The translations under genes and the position numbers were made by a program. 64,000 nucleotides of DNA from Ligustrum vulgare (lineage: Eukaryota; Streptophyta; Magnoliopsida; Lamiales; Oleaceae): contig OY743177.1 in the NCBI GenBank assembly GCA_963555705.1, positions 806,001-870,000 of the forward strand, in the 5' to 3' direction. Numbering within the stretch: the stretch's first letter is position 1; each line of letters opens with the position of its first letter. The notes beneath the pieces were generated by a model that had not been told where the DNA came from, made no database searches, and saw nothing but the letters and a program-made list of their open reading frames with translations. Shown in pieces: positions 34,454 to 47,079 of the stretch.

Positions 34454-35528
34454 TTAGGGGGTTTTATTCAATTGAGATTTCGAAAGACATTTAAAAACCT
34501 TTTTTTAATGGATTTCGTTAGATTTTATTGACTTTTATGGATTTTTATAGACTTTAAATAACTTTTATGGACATTTATTTAAAAGACTTTCATGTACTTT
34601 TAAAGACTTTTATGGATTGATTTAAAAGACTTTAATTGACTTTCAAACACTTTTACAAACTTTTATTTTTTTATTGAACAATTTGAATACTAATAAATTA
34701 ATCTTCATATGGTGTGAATGTGAATAGTTAATAATAATTATATGTCAAGTGAATTAAAAAAAAGTGGGATAAATAGAGAAATATTTGTGATTAAAAAAAA
34801 TGGGGAAAAAAATAAAATCACGTCTGACATCAACATAAAAAATATGCTATGTGCATAAAAAATTTTGAATATACAAATTTTTATAGATTTCGATTGATTT
34901 TTAATTAATATTATTGAATATACAAATTTATGTGGAGAAAATTCTAGAATCATTTTACTTAATTATTATTTTTCTATAAAATTTTAGTTGAATTTATTTA
35001 CATAAAAAAATTGAAAAAAAAAATGACGAAAATAAAGAGAGCCAAAATATAAAGAAGGAATATTAAAATGAAAAAATATATATATATATAACAAGTTAAA
35101 GAGAAAAAAAATAATGATTTGTTTAGTCGTATGTTTCTAAAATAACATGAAAGTATAGAAGAAAAAAAAATTATAATTTAAAGATTTTTTTTTTTTAATT
35201 TTGGAAAGTCTTTCAAAATTTTGGAGGTTGATGAGAGACAAATTAAGATATTTTGTGGTTGTACATTATGTTTAGAAGTTAGTACATAAATGATTTCATA
35301 GGAGTCTTTAAAAGCCATTAACATTTTGAATAACACATGATTTTTAAAGACTTTTAAAAGTCTTTATTTAATACACCATAACTTTTATGGACTTTTAAAA
35401 TGTCAATTAAAATCTATATTAAATACCTCAAGATTTTTATTGAATCTCTAAAGTCTAAATTAAATACACCTAAACTTTTTAAATCATTTAAAAATCTTTT
35501 AAAGTCTACATTGAATAAACCCCCTAAG
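34454..35528. mobile_element. Non-autonomous element with long inverted arms
   Basis: The left end TTAGGGGGTTTTATTCAAT pairs with the inverted right end TTAGGGGGTTTATTCAAT. Both arms then run for 200 bases or more as repeated AAGACTTTTAAAAGTCTTT words. The centre is AT-rich and non-coding. No target-site duplication was resolved, so the superfamily is open. Confidence 0.7.
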
Positions 35529-35986
35529 GACTTTGGAGTTCCCGTACCTAAAAGCGCTATTGACCATGTATATATATATTTTTTTTGAAGCAACTATTGA
35601 TTACTTCAGTTAACGTAAGATAAGAAAAAATTAGAATCGGTAGTTCATAATTAGTTAAGAAATTAAAATTATTTACTTCAATTTTTTATTTTTTTTTTAC
35701 AATTGTGAAAAAAATTCAATTTTTCTATATTTGTACTTTATTTAGAATAATACAATGCAAAATAATATAACATAATGAAGAAAACTTTTGTTTTGAAAAG
35801 TCTTGATTATCTTTTTTACAATGACTTTTTACGAGGAAAATTTGTCATTAAAAAGTTAGATTTTTGTGTTGTGATAAGTTTGTTATAAAAATATTAATTT
35901 TTTGACTCAATCAAATTTTATTCCAAAGGAATTTTATGTTGTTGACACAGCACAATATATAATCTTGACTTTGAAAATGTATGGCA

Positions 35987-36184
35987 TTGGTAAACATTTG
36001 TTTATAAATTTTGTTTATAAACGAACATATAGCAACATTTCTCGGACAATTTTTATGAAAAAACAAATTTTGCCTGGTTAAAGATTTTCATCCATCATTT
36101 TTGACTTTTCAATAAAATTGATCAATTAAATATTGACACGTCACTATTTATAAACAAAATTTATAAACAAGATTTTATCAAACA
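35987..36184. mobile_element. Foldback MITE of about 200 bp
   Basis: TTGGTAAACATTTGTTTATA at the left and the inverse of ACAAGATTTTATCAAAC at the right flank arms containing TTTATAAATTTTGTTTATAAA in both orientations. No coding sequence. Confidence 0.6.
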
Positions 36185-36325
36185 GAACAAATTTTAAATC
36201 CTTTTATTACAAGACGTTCTGAAAAGCAAACAAAAGATATTGTTCAGTGCTTGGGCATCTAAACTCATCCTATCATGTAAGCAAATTGAGTAATCAACAA
36301 TAGTCCGTTTGATTGCAAGTATAGA

Positions 36326-36386
36326 ATTTGAGAGGAAAGAAAATAAGTTTCATTAGAATTTGAGAGGAAAGAAAATAAGTTTCATG
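36326..36386. repeat. Short tandem duplication, unit about 31 bp
   Basis: AGAATTTGAGAGGAAAGAAA with ATAAGTTTCAT occurs twice head to tail. Confidence 0.85.
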
Positions 36387-38159
36387 TGAATTGGAATGCA
36401 ATTTTCTAAAAACAAGGAAAATCGAAATTAAAATGGAAGACAAATTTCACACATCTATCCAGCAATCAAACAGTCACTTCCTTGAATTTGGTTGGAAAAT
36501 AATGTTTTCATTTTCCATGAAAAACACCCAATCAAACATAAAAGTGAAGCGAATGGAATTCAATGTTGGGAAATTCTCATTTGTAGTCAAACTTGAATAG
36601 TGAACTGCAAATGTGGGTAATTTTGGAAGTCTTTGTAAAAGTGATCATTTTTTTGGTGCAATTAAGAAAAACTCCTTCCTAAATGACAAATATGTAACAC
36701 AAATCTCAGTGAATAATAATAATTTTCAAGAGAGGCTTTGTAAGTGGAGCGTCGTATTAAGATATTAGAAAAAACCATAAGATTAATTTATGAGGAAATA
36801 AAAATTATACGAGTGAATTGGCTTTGCTTTCCATGAAATGTCAAGTTCATGGCATGTCCCAATTTGCCAGAATGTGTGCCTAAAATTGAACTCTAAAAAT
36901 TCGAAGTTCTTATCATATTCAAGATTTTACTTGCAAGGAGAACCTGATCGAGTTCATGTGGTTCTAAAAACACACCCTAAAAATTCAAAGTTCTTATAAC
37001 CAAGAGGTTTTGCAGTCAATATAAATTTGAGATATATAGTCAGAAGTTTCGTCCAAAATGCCACTCATACAATATTTTACAAGATCACAAGCACATATGA
37101 ATCATTCAACGAGTAAAGGTACGATGTCCAAGTAGGGAGTACTGAGTACTATCATACTACATCAACATTTTATATAGCCGTTGGATTCTAAACAATTTTT
37201 TACAAGTGCAATATGTAAAGGTATGGTATTGAAAATAATATTAAAATTAAAACATGTATCGACCTCTCTAACCATTAGATGAGATGCATGGCTCAACAAT
37301 GAATATTCACCTAGCATATATAACAATAGCTTGAGGACCCTAATTTTGAAATAGAAAGGATTTGGAAAATTGTACAAGGTGCTAGTTGGATATGTATTAA
37401 TTTATTTGGAATCTAGCTAGCTAGTTTCTTGTGTGTAAATATTACGTTCTACATAAAATGGGGAGCATATTCCTCCACCAACTTATACCAGATTACACAA
37501 GATAAATAATAAATTAATGTACACCCACGATATAATAGTGTGAGATTGAAGCTATTAAAATTGACTAATAACTAATAATGGCCTTACAAATCCATATTTA
37601 ATTGCACTTTATTAAGAAAGAAAATGGAATATTATGACATCTGACATCTCAGATTGATCATTTTTTTTTTTTGGGTGGGTGGGGGGGGGGGGGGGGGGGA
37701 GAGAATAAAGGGCATGTGACATGTTTGGCTGGTAGGTATATAATAGAATATTTAGCTGCCTGCAGGTTTAATAAAAAGATAGTAATATAAAATGGGTAGA
37801 AATTAAGAAAATAGTTGATTAGTAAAGGTTAGATGGCTGGTCCAATTAAATTGAGATTTTGTCTACATTTCTCTTCAATCACATACTCTTAAAGGAAGCA
37901 CCTATACCTATTTAAGTTGTTTGAATTTATTTTTTCCCCTATCAATTTATCTCAATTCGAATCAAAATTGGAACTGATTTTTAAATGATTGAAAAAAAAT
38001 AAGGATTAAGGAAGAGAGTCATGAATGGAGATGCATGCATATACACGGTGGTGTTCGAATTCCTACTTATAAAGAATTTTAGGCCAACCAATATGTGGTT
38101 AAAAAGTTAATTATCCCATACTGAAATTCAAAACTTCTGTTTTCCAAATAAATTTATAA
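36387..38159. other. AT-rich intergenic DNA with a poly-G tract
   Basis: No gene recognised. A run of 19 G at 37681-37699, preceded by GGGTGGGT, could form a G-quadruplex. Confidence 0.5.
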
Positions 38160-40243
38160 GAACATCTCCAATGTACTTCGTCAATTGGAAAAAAAAGACT
38201 TGACACTTCAACAAATTAACGAAATGAGATAAAAATGTCTCTTCAATGTACAATGTCAATTATAATGTTAAGATGACTGTCTGGAGAAAAAATTGACAAT
38301 GTCAAGTCATGTGTCTACATATTGACGCTTCGTCTGACTGAATGAGTCAGCATTAATTTATTTTATAATTATTTTAACTATATTAAAAGGGGGTGTCGTG
38401 CCATGGCATTAAGATTTTCATTGAAAATTATCTCTGATTAAGTACTTTTTGATTATATTTAATTCAAAGATTTCATGATTATATTAAATTTTAAATTAAT
38501 AATTTAAAAAAATGCATTTTAATAAATTTAATTTATCAATAAAAAATTATCGCTAAATAAATTTATATAAAAATATGGATAATTTGCGCAAAACGTCCAT
38601 ACCTTTGGACACTCTTGCAAATTCATCCCTGCTTTTAATTTTTTTGGCAATTTCGTCATCACCTTCCCCTTTTTTTTAAAAAAGATGTCCCTATTGTCAA
38701 AAAATTCGTTAGTTGACCCATAATTTTTCTTTTGACCATTTTAATCAAGGTCAAAGAAGTCGTTTTACTTTTTTAATTAAAAATTATATAACAGAAAAAT
38801 GAAAGGAAAAAAAAAAAATTACAGTTCATCTTCTTCTTTCGTCCCCTTCACTCTCACACAGCTACTACCCCAGGGCCCAATCCAACCCGTGAAACAAAAA
38901 ATTTGAAGAGAAATTCTAATTCTTTTAATTTTTTAAAGTTCTAGTGAATCCTTTTTCCAGCTAAGGAAAAGGGATTCACGACATAGAATCTGAGTTAATA
39001 ATCTGATCTAATGATTAATGTTAAGAATTCATAAAACCTAAAAATAGATGCAAATTATATTTGAAGAGAATTTAAAAATAGAACAAAATTTTTAAGAGTT
39101 TGTCCAATTGAACTAATCCGTACAAATCAATATTTCAGCACATTGCTCTAGATCTAAATCATTTAGTAAAATAGATTGTTAAAGATAACTTTGTCAACAT
39201 AACCAAGTTGCAAAACCGTGGATGTTGATCATGAAATTTAACAAAAAATAAGTTGCTAATAATGTTGTAAATGCATTAAGCCCTTGTTTGGTTATTTTTA
39301 AAATTTTCTCTTTCTTCTACAAAATTCAATCCCTACTATCCATTAAAAATCAAGCCACAATATTTGACCTTTTAACCAAACCGCATCATCCATTCTCCTA
39401 AAAATTACTATTCATTAAAAAAAAAAAAACTCTTTTTAAACTATATCAAACATACACTAATAATAAATCATGTAGTTTCTAATTCCAGTTGTTAGAAAAA
39501 AGTACCGAAAAGATTTCAAGCTATGACACAATAGACAGTTCATAGAAATTTTTTTATGCAGTAATATTTTGGACGGAGTGAAAGGGATGGAAGAAAAAGA
39601 TGATGAACGATAATTTTTTTTTTCTTTTATTTTTTGTTATATAATTTTTAATTAAAAAAATGTAACATGACTTCCTTGCCCTTGATTAAAATGGTCAAAA
39701 GATAATTTATTGGTCAACTAACGGATTTTTTTTATAATAGGGACGTCTTTTTCGAAAAAGGGTGAAGGTGGGAACGAAATTGCCAAAAAATAAAAGGTAG
39801 GGAAGAATTTCGCAAGAGTGTCCAAAGGTAGGGATTTTTTGCGCCAATTACTCTAAAAATATTAGTAATTGAAATATTTAACAAAATAATAATAAAAAAT
39901 AATAATTTAAGATTAATAAATATTTTTTGTCTGTAATAATTAAAAATAAAAAAAATTCATAATAAATTTAACTACCAAAATAAAATATAAAAATGAAATA
40001 TTGTCCAAGAAAATAATATTTATAGTTTATAATAACGAAAAGTTTAATATTATATTAATCATTTTGTAAATAAGTTATTATTTTTAAATTTAAAAAAATG
40101 TCACGTAATCAACAATATTTAAATGTAGACGGAACCATCGGAAATGAAATTTAAGACTTCTCTGTCAATTTATTCATGTTCTCTAGAAGTTCGTCAATTT
40201 CATTGTCACGTCACCCAATTGACATAGTGTACTGGAGATACTC
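38160..40243. mobile_element. PIF/Harbinger-like element interrupted by a Mutator-like element
   Basis: The left TIR GAACATCTCCAATGTAC, continuing to GTCAATTGG, pairs with the inverted right TIR GAGTATCTCCAGTACAC, also continuing to GTCAATTGG. TAA on both sides (38157-38159 and 40244-40246) is the 3-bp target site typical of Harbinger/Tourist. Without the nested element (38577-39853) it is about 0.8 kb and non-coding. Confidence 0.75.
38577..39853. mobile_element. Mutator-like element nested in the Harbinger-like element
   Basis: It has a perfect 9-bp target-site duplication TAAAAATAT (38568-38576 and 39854-39862). The termini are GGATAATTTGCGC and, inverted, GAGTAATTGGCGC. Arms of about 260 bases share TTGACCCATAATTTTTC and CAGTTCATCTTCTTC words with the element at 25134-26823, so the two belong to one family. 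The centre is non-coding to my reading. Confidence 0.9.
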
Positions 40244-40246
40244 TAA

Positions 40247-41164
40247 ATGATTGATAAATCTAGTCAATTTATTTCAAATTTAACCATTCATCTACAGTTT
40301 CGACTTATCATTATCGCCACTAATATATAAAAGGGTAAATGAATGAGAAACTTTTGAATGACTAATTTTCCCTCATGTTTCATTGCAAACGACCCTTCAA
40401 TTTAAAATAGTGTTATATCAAAATAACAATTCATCTCCACAACTAAAAGTGATTAATATGCAACCCCTTCATATTTCCTTGGTTCACATCTTATTAATAC
40501 GACACATTGATGCAGAAAATGAATAAGATTGTTTCAACAATTCTCTAAAATTGCATTTCATTAACTTCAACAAATGATAAATTTCTTTTATTGCAACTTC
40601 AAGTTACTCATGACTATGACTTATCTAATTAGTAATATTAAGTGAAAAATTTGTACAAAGATGATAATATGTTCTTTATTTTTCTTTCTTTTGGAAGAAG
40701 GATAAAATGTTTTTAGATATCTAAAAATTTTCATGACACATTGGACTTTATGGGATAAATAAAATATGATGACATAATTTTCACAAACATTTCCTCGGTG
40801 TGACTCTTTTTAGCGATATTCTAAAAGGCGTAAGAACTAAGATGTGACAAGGTGCAAATATCAAATCTCAGACTTTACGAGTCTTAATGTAATAAAGTGT
40901 TTTTCTATTTGAAATATTATTTTAATTATTTTAGATCAAGAGATATATAATTAATAACATATTTTTGAAAATTTATGGAAGCTTTTTAAATATTTTTTGA
41001 GATTTCACTAACAACTTTATTAATTATTTCTTTAATAATATCTATTATCTTAATATATATTTTATTGTATGAATGTGTAGTTGAAAATGAGTATAAGAAA
41101 TAAAGAGGATGAAATTAAAGGGAGTCAATAAGAACTCTAAAGTTATAGGTCCCAAGTTATAGGT
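40247..41164. other. AT-rich intergenic DNA
   Basis: Nothing recognised. Confidence 0.5.
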
Positions 41165-41395
41165 TCCAAACTCATAGGTGATTAGTTTAAGATTAATTTT
41201 AGGGAGCCATTTTTTGTATATATTTTTAAGTGGCATTGTGACATGTCACACATTTATTGAGTGGTGAAAATAACTATCCCTCCACTTACTTTTTCACCAC
41301 TCAATAAATGTGCGCCGTATCATATTATCACTTAAAAACGTCTCTAAAATTATTTTTAGATTAAAATTCAGTCTAATGATGGAAACCCATAAAAT
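41165..41395. mobile_element. Foldback (inverted-repeat) MITE
   Basis: The arms ACATTTATTGAGTGGTGAAAA (near 41249) and its exact inverse (near 41310) surround a loop of about 30 bases. The pairing extends outward through TTTTTAAGTG/CACTTAAAAA with mismatches. A strong hairpin; no target-site duplication resolved. Confidence 0.7.
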
Positions 41396-42469
41396 CTTCG
41401 TCAAATTATTACGTGACGCATCTATAAACATATCCCCCTTTCAATTTACAGATTTCAGTTAAAATTGAAAAGCGAATCTAAACACTATTATAATTTAAAC
41501 ACTAGAGATATACCTGACGATTTAAGAAAGACAAAAGCCGTTTCTATCTACGGACGTAAAAGCACAATGGCCTTTGAGAAACGGCCGGCCAACTAACCTA
41601 CTTTTTGCGGCCACGTTCATCTAACTATTTTTCCCGTGCATGTGATGAGCCAATGGATATCTTTCATATTTAACCGTCAATTTCTTCATTAGTTGCTTTC
41701 TGTCTGTAGTAAGTCGTAATCATCACATGATAAGGATCATCATAAATACTTACTTATCTTAAAAATAAATTAGTTCACCCAACCTTATCAAATATACTAC
41801 TTATGTGTGGTCTTCCACATGCATCACCTGGACAGTGCCTGCAATTACATTATCTTATGTCAATATTTTCTCCTTTTTCAAGAGTAACGCAACATAATAC
41901 TATGCTATTAATGATTAGAATAGTATCAACAGACCTAGTTGATTATTGAGCAATGAGAGTCGAGTTAATGGGATATATTTTGGTTCATTATTCAATTTGA
42001 TTCATATTGGATGGAGTAAGGGATGAATATTCCAAAACTTTAGAATGTATGAACTGAAATTTATTAAGTTGACAAAAAAAAAAATTGTTAGTTAAGTCGA
42101 TTCAGCATGTGTCTATATATATACCCGCTCACGTAAGCTATTCACATGTTACAATCGTTGAATATTTTGTTATATTAAATTTGGCTGCGCGCAGTGGAAA
42201 GAATTAAAAAATAGAAGTATTTAAATTCTTTATTGTGATTATATATGCAAGTATATTTTTTTCTTGAGAATAAGATTAAGCAACCATTTGGAGGGATAGG
42301 GTTATACAACGTTACAGAGGATGTTTTTGCGTTTCAAGAAAAAGTAATACTCCCTCCCGCGTCCCAATTATATAGGCTTGTTTCTTTATTGAGAAAGTGT
42401 TTATTTTGTTTGTTTACCAATATATCCCTATTTATTACTTTCAATATAATAGTTTTGATATTTAATAAG
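41396..42469. other. AT-rich intergenic DNA
   Basis: Nothing recognised. A 109-codon open frame at 42245-42574 runs into the CACTA terminus and is not a gene. Confidence 0.5.
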
Positions 42470-42472
42470 GGT

Positions 42473-43251
42473 CACTACAAGAAACTGGCGCAACAACGAC
42501 AACAGAAAAACTCATCGCTAATACTCACCCTATTGAGACGAAAAATTTTTCGTCGCAAATACCCCAACTATTAGCGATAACTCATATTGTCGTCTCTAAT
42601 ACTAGAGCCAATTGCGACGACAAAAAAAAAAGTCGTCGCAATAGGCGCAACTATTGGGAAGACTCATATGTCGTCCCAACATAATTAGCGACAACTTTTA
42701 TTCGTCATCGCTAAGTTTCTAAATCTTTTTTTTAGCGAGCTAATATATAGTATTAGCGACGACTAAGTTGTCCCTAATTTTCAGTTTTTTTTTTTAAACA
42801 TGTAATATTATATTTAGTTTTGTTCAAATTTTTTTTTTAATTCGCTTACTATATATTTATACAATTTTCTAACTAATATATATTAGTAAAAACAAAAACA
42901 AACATAAGAATTCAATTGCCCCAATAGTTTTGACAACGTCACATAACCCTTTGGTCAAGGGTTCGAATCCTATAATGCACATATATATCATAAGAATTAA
43001 AGAAAATGCTCGGGTTGGTAGGTCGGGTCGAAATTTGGATTGGATTGAAATTGGGCCGGTGGAGCAAGTCACCAAAAAAAAATTAATAAAATATTTTAAT
43101 TATTAAAGACGACAAAGTCATCCCTAAAAGTTGTCGCAATAGACTCTAAAGCAATAGAGACGACTATGTCGTCGCTATTAAGCAATAGAGATGATTTTTG
43201 ACCTTTCAGTGATGACAAACGTCGTCGCTATTGAGTAATTTTCTTATAGTG
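42473..43251. mobile_element. Non-autonomous CACTA element (779 bp), intact ends
   Basis: It starts CACTACAAGAAAC and ends, inverted, CACTATAAGAAAA, so 12-bp termini with one mismatch. It is flanked by GGT on both sides (42470-42472 and 43252-43254), a perfect 3-bp target-site duplication. The subterminal regions carry many GACGA(C/A) and TCGTC repeats in both orientations. No transposase is encoded; the central part holds a SINE-like insert. Confidence 0.93.
42905..43082 (+). mobile_element. tRNA-derived SINE-like insert in the CACTA element
   Basis: GGTTCGAATCC at 42961-42971 is a perfect tRNA B box. About 45 bases earlier, TTGCCCCAATAGTTTTGAC resembles a decayed A box. ACGTCACATAACCCTTTGGTC between them matches the tRNA-like head layout of plant SINEs. 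An A-rich tail (CACCAAAAAAAAA) ends it near 43082. A single tRNA gene is unlikely because the acceptor stem is missing. Target-site duplication not resolved. Confidence 0.5.
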
Positions 43252-43414
43252 GGTAAGTTGAAAATTTTCTTTACAAAAATTACTTTTCCAATGACATTAA
43301 ATATGTTTTCTTAATCTGTGTGAAAAGTCAAACAAACTTATTTAATTGGGACAGAGGGAATAAAAAAGTTGTTCTTAAGATGGTTAACAGACCGTTCGGT
43401 GGCCACTATGTCAT

Positions 43415-43520
43415 ATGTTTTTTTTTTTGGTATTTTCTATGTAAGATGCGTGGTAAAAAATTGGAAAGAGAAAATGTGTGTGGTTAAAAAGTGGTTTGGG
43501 ATAATATGTGATAAATGAAC
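43415..43520 (+). repeat. MITE-like dispersed repeat, fourth copy
   Basis: GTGGTAAAAAATTGGAAAGAG, then GTGTGTGGTTAAAAAGTGG resembles the core of the copy at 34165-34335. Confidence 0.55.
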
Positions 43521-43716
43521 GTTGTGTAAACTTTGAACAAATGGAATTTGACTTGGGCTTTTTTGATAGGAAAAATTATGTTCAAGGACTATTCAGTATT
43601 TTCATTTTAAGAAAAACAAATGATGATGAACAAATTAGGTGGTGGGTGGAGGTGCTTGGTAGCCAAGTGTAGTTAGCTACCTGTTTCTATGTAAATATAT
43701 ATATATATTATTTTTT

Positions 43717-44002
43717 TTCGAGATGAAATATGTAATTGAAAAGTGATTTAATTAAATATTTGTGGTTGAAAAATGATTTTGAGATATCTCAAACATAAGA
43801 AATTGATAAAATGGGAATGGAGGGGGGGGGTCCATCTTCTAGAAGGGAATAATAATATATATATATATATATATTCGACATAAAATATGTAATTGAAAAG
43901 TGATTTAAGGAAATATTTGTGGTTGAAAAATGATTTTGAGATATCTCAAACATGAGAAAGTGATAAAATGGGAATGGAGGGGGGGTCCATCTTCTAGAAG
44001 GG
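43717..44002. repeat. Tandem duplication with AT microsatellite between copies
   Basis: The 131-bp unit 43717-43847 recurs at 43874-44002 (129 bp), about 95 percent alike by eye. Both include GTAATTGAAAAGTGATTTAA, a poly-G run and CCATCTTCTAGAAGGG. An (AT)n run separates them. Confidence 0.93.
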
Positions 44003-44846
44003 TTTGCAAGAGCCCACGTTATTTGCACCTAACAAAGTTGTCATCTTGTGGACATTGCAAAACTAACTACCAAACTTGAGATAATGTTTTGTCCCCTCAC
44101 TTTGGATTCTCTCTAATATGAGACGCAATCATAATTCAAACTTATCCAAAAACAATGCAAGGCATGGGGATGTCATTTTTAATTGTATACTTTATTTTAT
44201 TTATACATGAATAACTTGGATAAAACTTGGCGAGGAAAATCGTGGATAAAAATTTGTTTGGAATGATGAATTGTGATGAATTAGCACGAGTACATAGTTC
44301 AAGATTCAAATTCGAATAGGGTTTCACCAATCCTTACGATTCGCCAATAGAAAAATTCTAACATCTTGCTCCCTGTCCTTGCTCCTACTCTTGCTATGAC
44401 TCTATTACTCATACTATTTTTACATTTCCCAATTGAATTTTACTTACATTGATTCTCACTTCCTTTTCTTTTTTTTCTCTTCAAACCCTACAATATTTTC
44501 ATCAAAAATTGTGTCACTACCGCTGTGCCACCTCATTTTTCCTGTGACGAGGTTCAAAGTGATGTTTGTTGTTTGAGTACATCACTATTGAACTTTCTTT
44601 CAATTCTATACGTGTTTGAAAAGTATAGTAAGAATCATGTTATGATAGTTTAAAAGTATCATAAGTATCATACTATGATAATTACTTTGAAGAACGTAAA
44701 TTTTAGTATAATTTCTTTGAAGTAATAATTAGTGATACTTTTAAAAGACGTAATAAGCTTCAGTTATGATATCAAAAGTTGAGTATTTTTTAAATGCCCG
44801 ATTATTTAAAGAAATAATTAGACCCTACACTACTTTCACCCACTTA
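44003..44846. other. AT-rich intergenic DNA
   Basis: Nothing recognised. Confidence 0.5.
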
Positions 44847-45008
44847 GAGCCCGTTTGGTAACAAGAAATTTTTTACTTCAATTTTTCAAACTCAATCTCA
44901 ACCATTCATTCTTAGTTAAGTCCAAAATTCTTGATTTTTCAAACATTTTTAAACCATACTTCCATAAATAAATAAAATCAAAACTTTTCACATTACCAAA
45001 TAGGCGTT
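44847..45008. mobile_element. Small MITE of about 160 bp
   Basis: GCCCGTTTGGTAAC at the left and the inverse of GTTACCAAATAGGCG (seen as ATTACCAAATAGGCG) at the right form terminal inverted repeats. Non-coding. Confidence 0.5.
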
Positions 45009-45121
45009 TAGAAAAATACTTGTTTTTCAAAGTAATTAGAAAAAATAAGGTACATTATTGATTTCTCTTTCCTCTCAATCTCTCAAAATTTTAAATACTC
45101 TCTCTACCACATTTGTATTGG

Positions 45122-45146
45122 CCTCTCTCTCTCTCTCTCTCTCTCT
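45122..45146. repeat. (CT)n microsatellite
   Basis: Uninterrupted CT run of about 12 units. Confidence 0.95.
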
Positions 45147-47079
45147 GCTTAACCATTGCCCACCAACTCTGACCACCGCTGGTGGATCAACAAACACCGC
45201 ATTTTCTTTTCCAAACTGATGGTGAATCAGTGCACGAATTTAATCCCAATCAAACCCTAATCCCATAGGATTTTCCTTTCCCAACCCATGAGCGGTTAAG
45301 ATGAATAACCCACGAAATTTCTGTTTTTTCCCCCTCAAAAAGTCATTAACAAATGAAAGGTATAGCCAAGGAAGGAGAAGGAAGCTCAGAGAGCGGAAAT
45401 TGAAGGAGAATTGATGAGGTTCGAAGCGCGGAAGAAACGCCGAAAAGTTCCAAACTCAGGTTGTGGTTGGACGGATGAATCATGACCCGATATTCACGAC
45501 GTGATTGCTCGATGATGCGGAATAAAGAATCACGACTTTTGAAACGCCACAAGGATCTGTCCAACTTCCTTGATAAGTTTCTAGTTTTGAATGCCACAAA
45601 TATTCTAGCAAATATTTGATAAGTTCAATATTTGAACGTCACAAAAAATATTCTTGATAAGTTCGAAAACATAGGAATCCACCTATAACTTTTATTGAAT
45701 CCTCAATAAAACTGTTTTTAATCAAATCAAATCTGAATTACAATGAATGGGGAAAGCGTATAAATACGAAAAATAACCTAGTCGCTAATTTACTCAAAAT
45801 AGAATTCTAATTAGACTAAAATTCTAAAATAGGCAAACAAATAATTAAAAACAAAATTTAACCTAAAAATACGCAAAAACCCTAATTTCTGTCTGCATAA
45901 TTGACTTGCTGTTTTGAAGCCCCAAATGATGGAATTTGGCCATAAAATCAGTCGGCTCAAGGGCTTTAGCCCATGAGTTTTTCTTAGTGGCCCATTTCTA
46001 CTCAAAAAATACATATTATGCATCTAATTCCGACATGATTGACAGGATTGCACTTTTATTTGGCTTGAATATTTAACTTTTTCCGTCAAGTCTGCTGTGA
46101 CTCCGATTGTCGAGGGTCCGGAACACATCAAGAATGAAGCTGGGGAATAACTGCAAGCGACGACTCTAGGCTACGCGATGTGCTTTGCAGTTGTAGTAGT
46201 CTTCAATTGTTGAGAAAATGAGGAAAAGAGAACTAAATTTCGCCCTTATGAATTTATAGCACTCATTTTTAATACACTCTCTTCCTTGGCTCAATTTTCC
46301 TACTCTTTTTATCAGCATTAAATTAACTAAGTCATATTTAGTTGTATAGTTTTTTCTCCCCCCTCAACCGCAATATATTTTTTGACTTCTCTCTGAATTT
46401 TATAGCATAATAATGTTCCTTTAGTAGCTTCACAAGGACTACTACAAAGCTATAAACATTACTTGTTTGGTCAATTAGCTCATTCGCTTGTATTCGTGAT
46501 TTAAGTATCTAAATGTTGTGGATAATTGGGATTGATGAAGAGGAACCAATCTTGATGCTCCAAAATCATACGCTTCCGCTGTGAAACTAGTAGTGTCTAA
46601 AATATGTGTGATGTAATTTAACCTCGCAAGAACACAAAGTAAACATGAGTTAAACAACAAATAATATAGATTGACAAAGTAATTGGATCAATACAATATT
46701 AACAATTAAATGAAGTAATGAAAACTCCCTCAATTGCAACAATATAACTGGCTAAAAGGGTGTAAAACGAGGGCTCGGATTTATGCTCAATACTCCACAA
46801 AGGATATGCAACGCCCCGAAAAAAAATTAGAACTGAATTATTTAACGATTTTATCATTAATGTCTTTTAATAATTTTAAGAAGTCAAATGACTAAAATGT
46901 TTTTAAGTGTTGAGACAAAAAAATTTATTTTGGGTCAAATAATTTATTTTGATAAAGATATAATTACTATATCAATATTAGACTCGTTTTGTAGATCCTA
47001 TATAATTAGGAATCTTAACCCAAGAAAAAGTTGATTTTGATAAAACTACTCTAATTTATGTCTGATTGAAGGAATGCTA
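45147..47079. other. Intergenic DNA, no gene recognised
   Basis: Short open frames on both strands look random. The stretch around 46080-46200 is less AT-rich and could be an old coding remnant, but I could not match it. Confidence 0.45.

Noticed and set aside
42955..42975. Possible tRNA gene
   Set aside because: A B box is present but there is no paired acceptor stem or anticodon arm; an A-rich tail points to a SINE-like copy.
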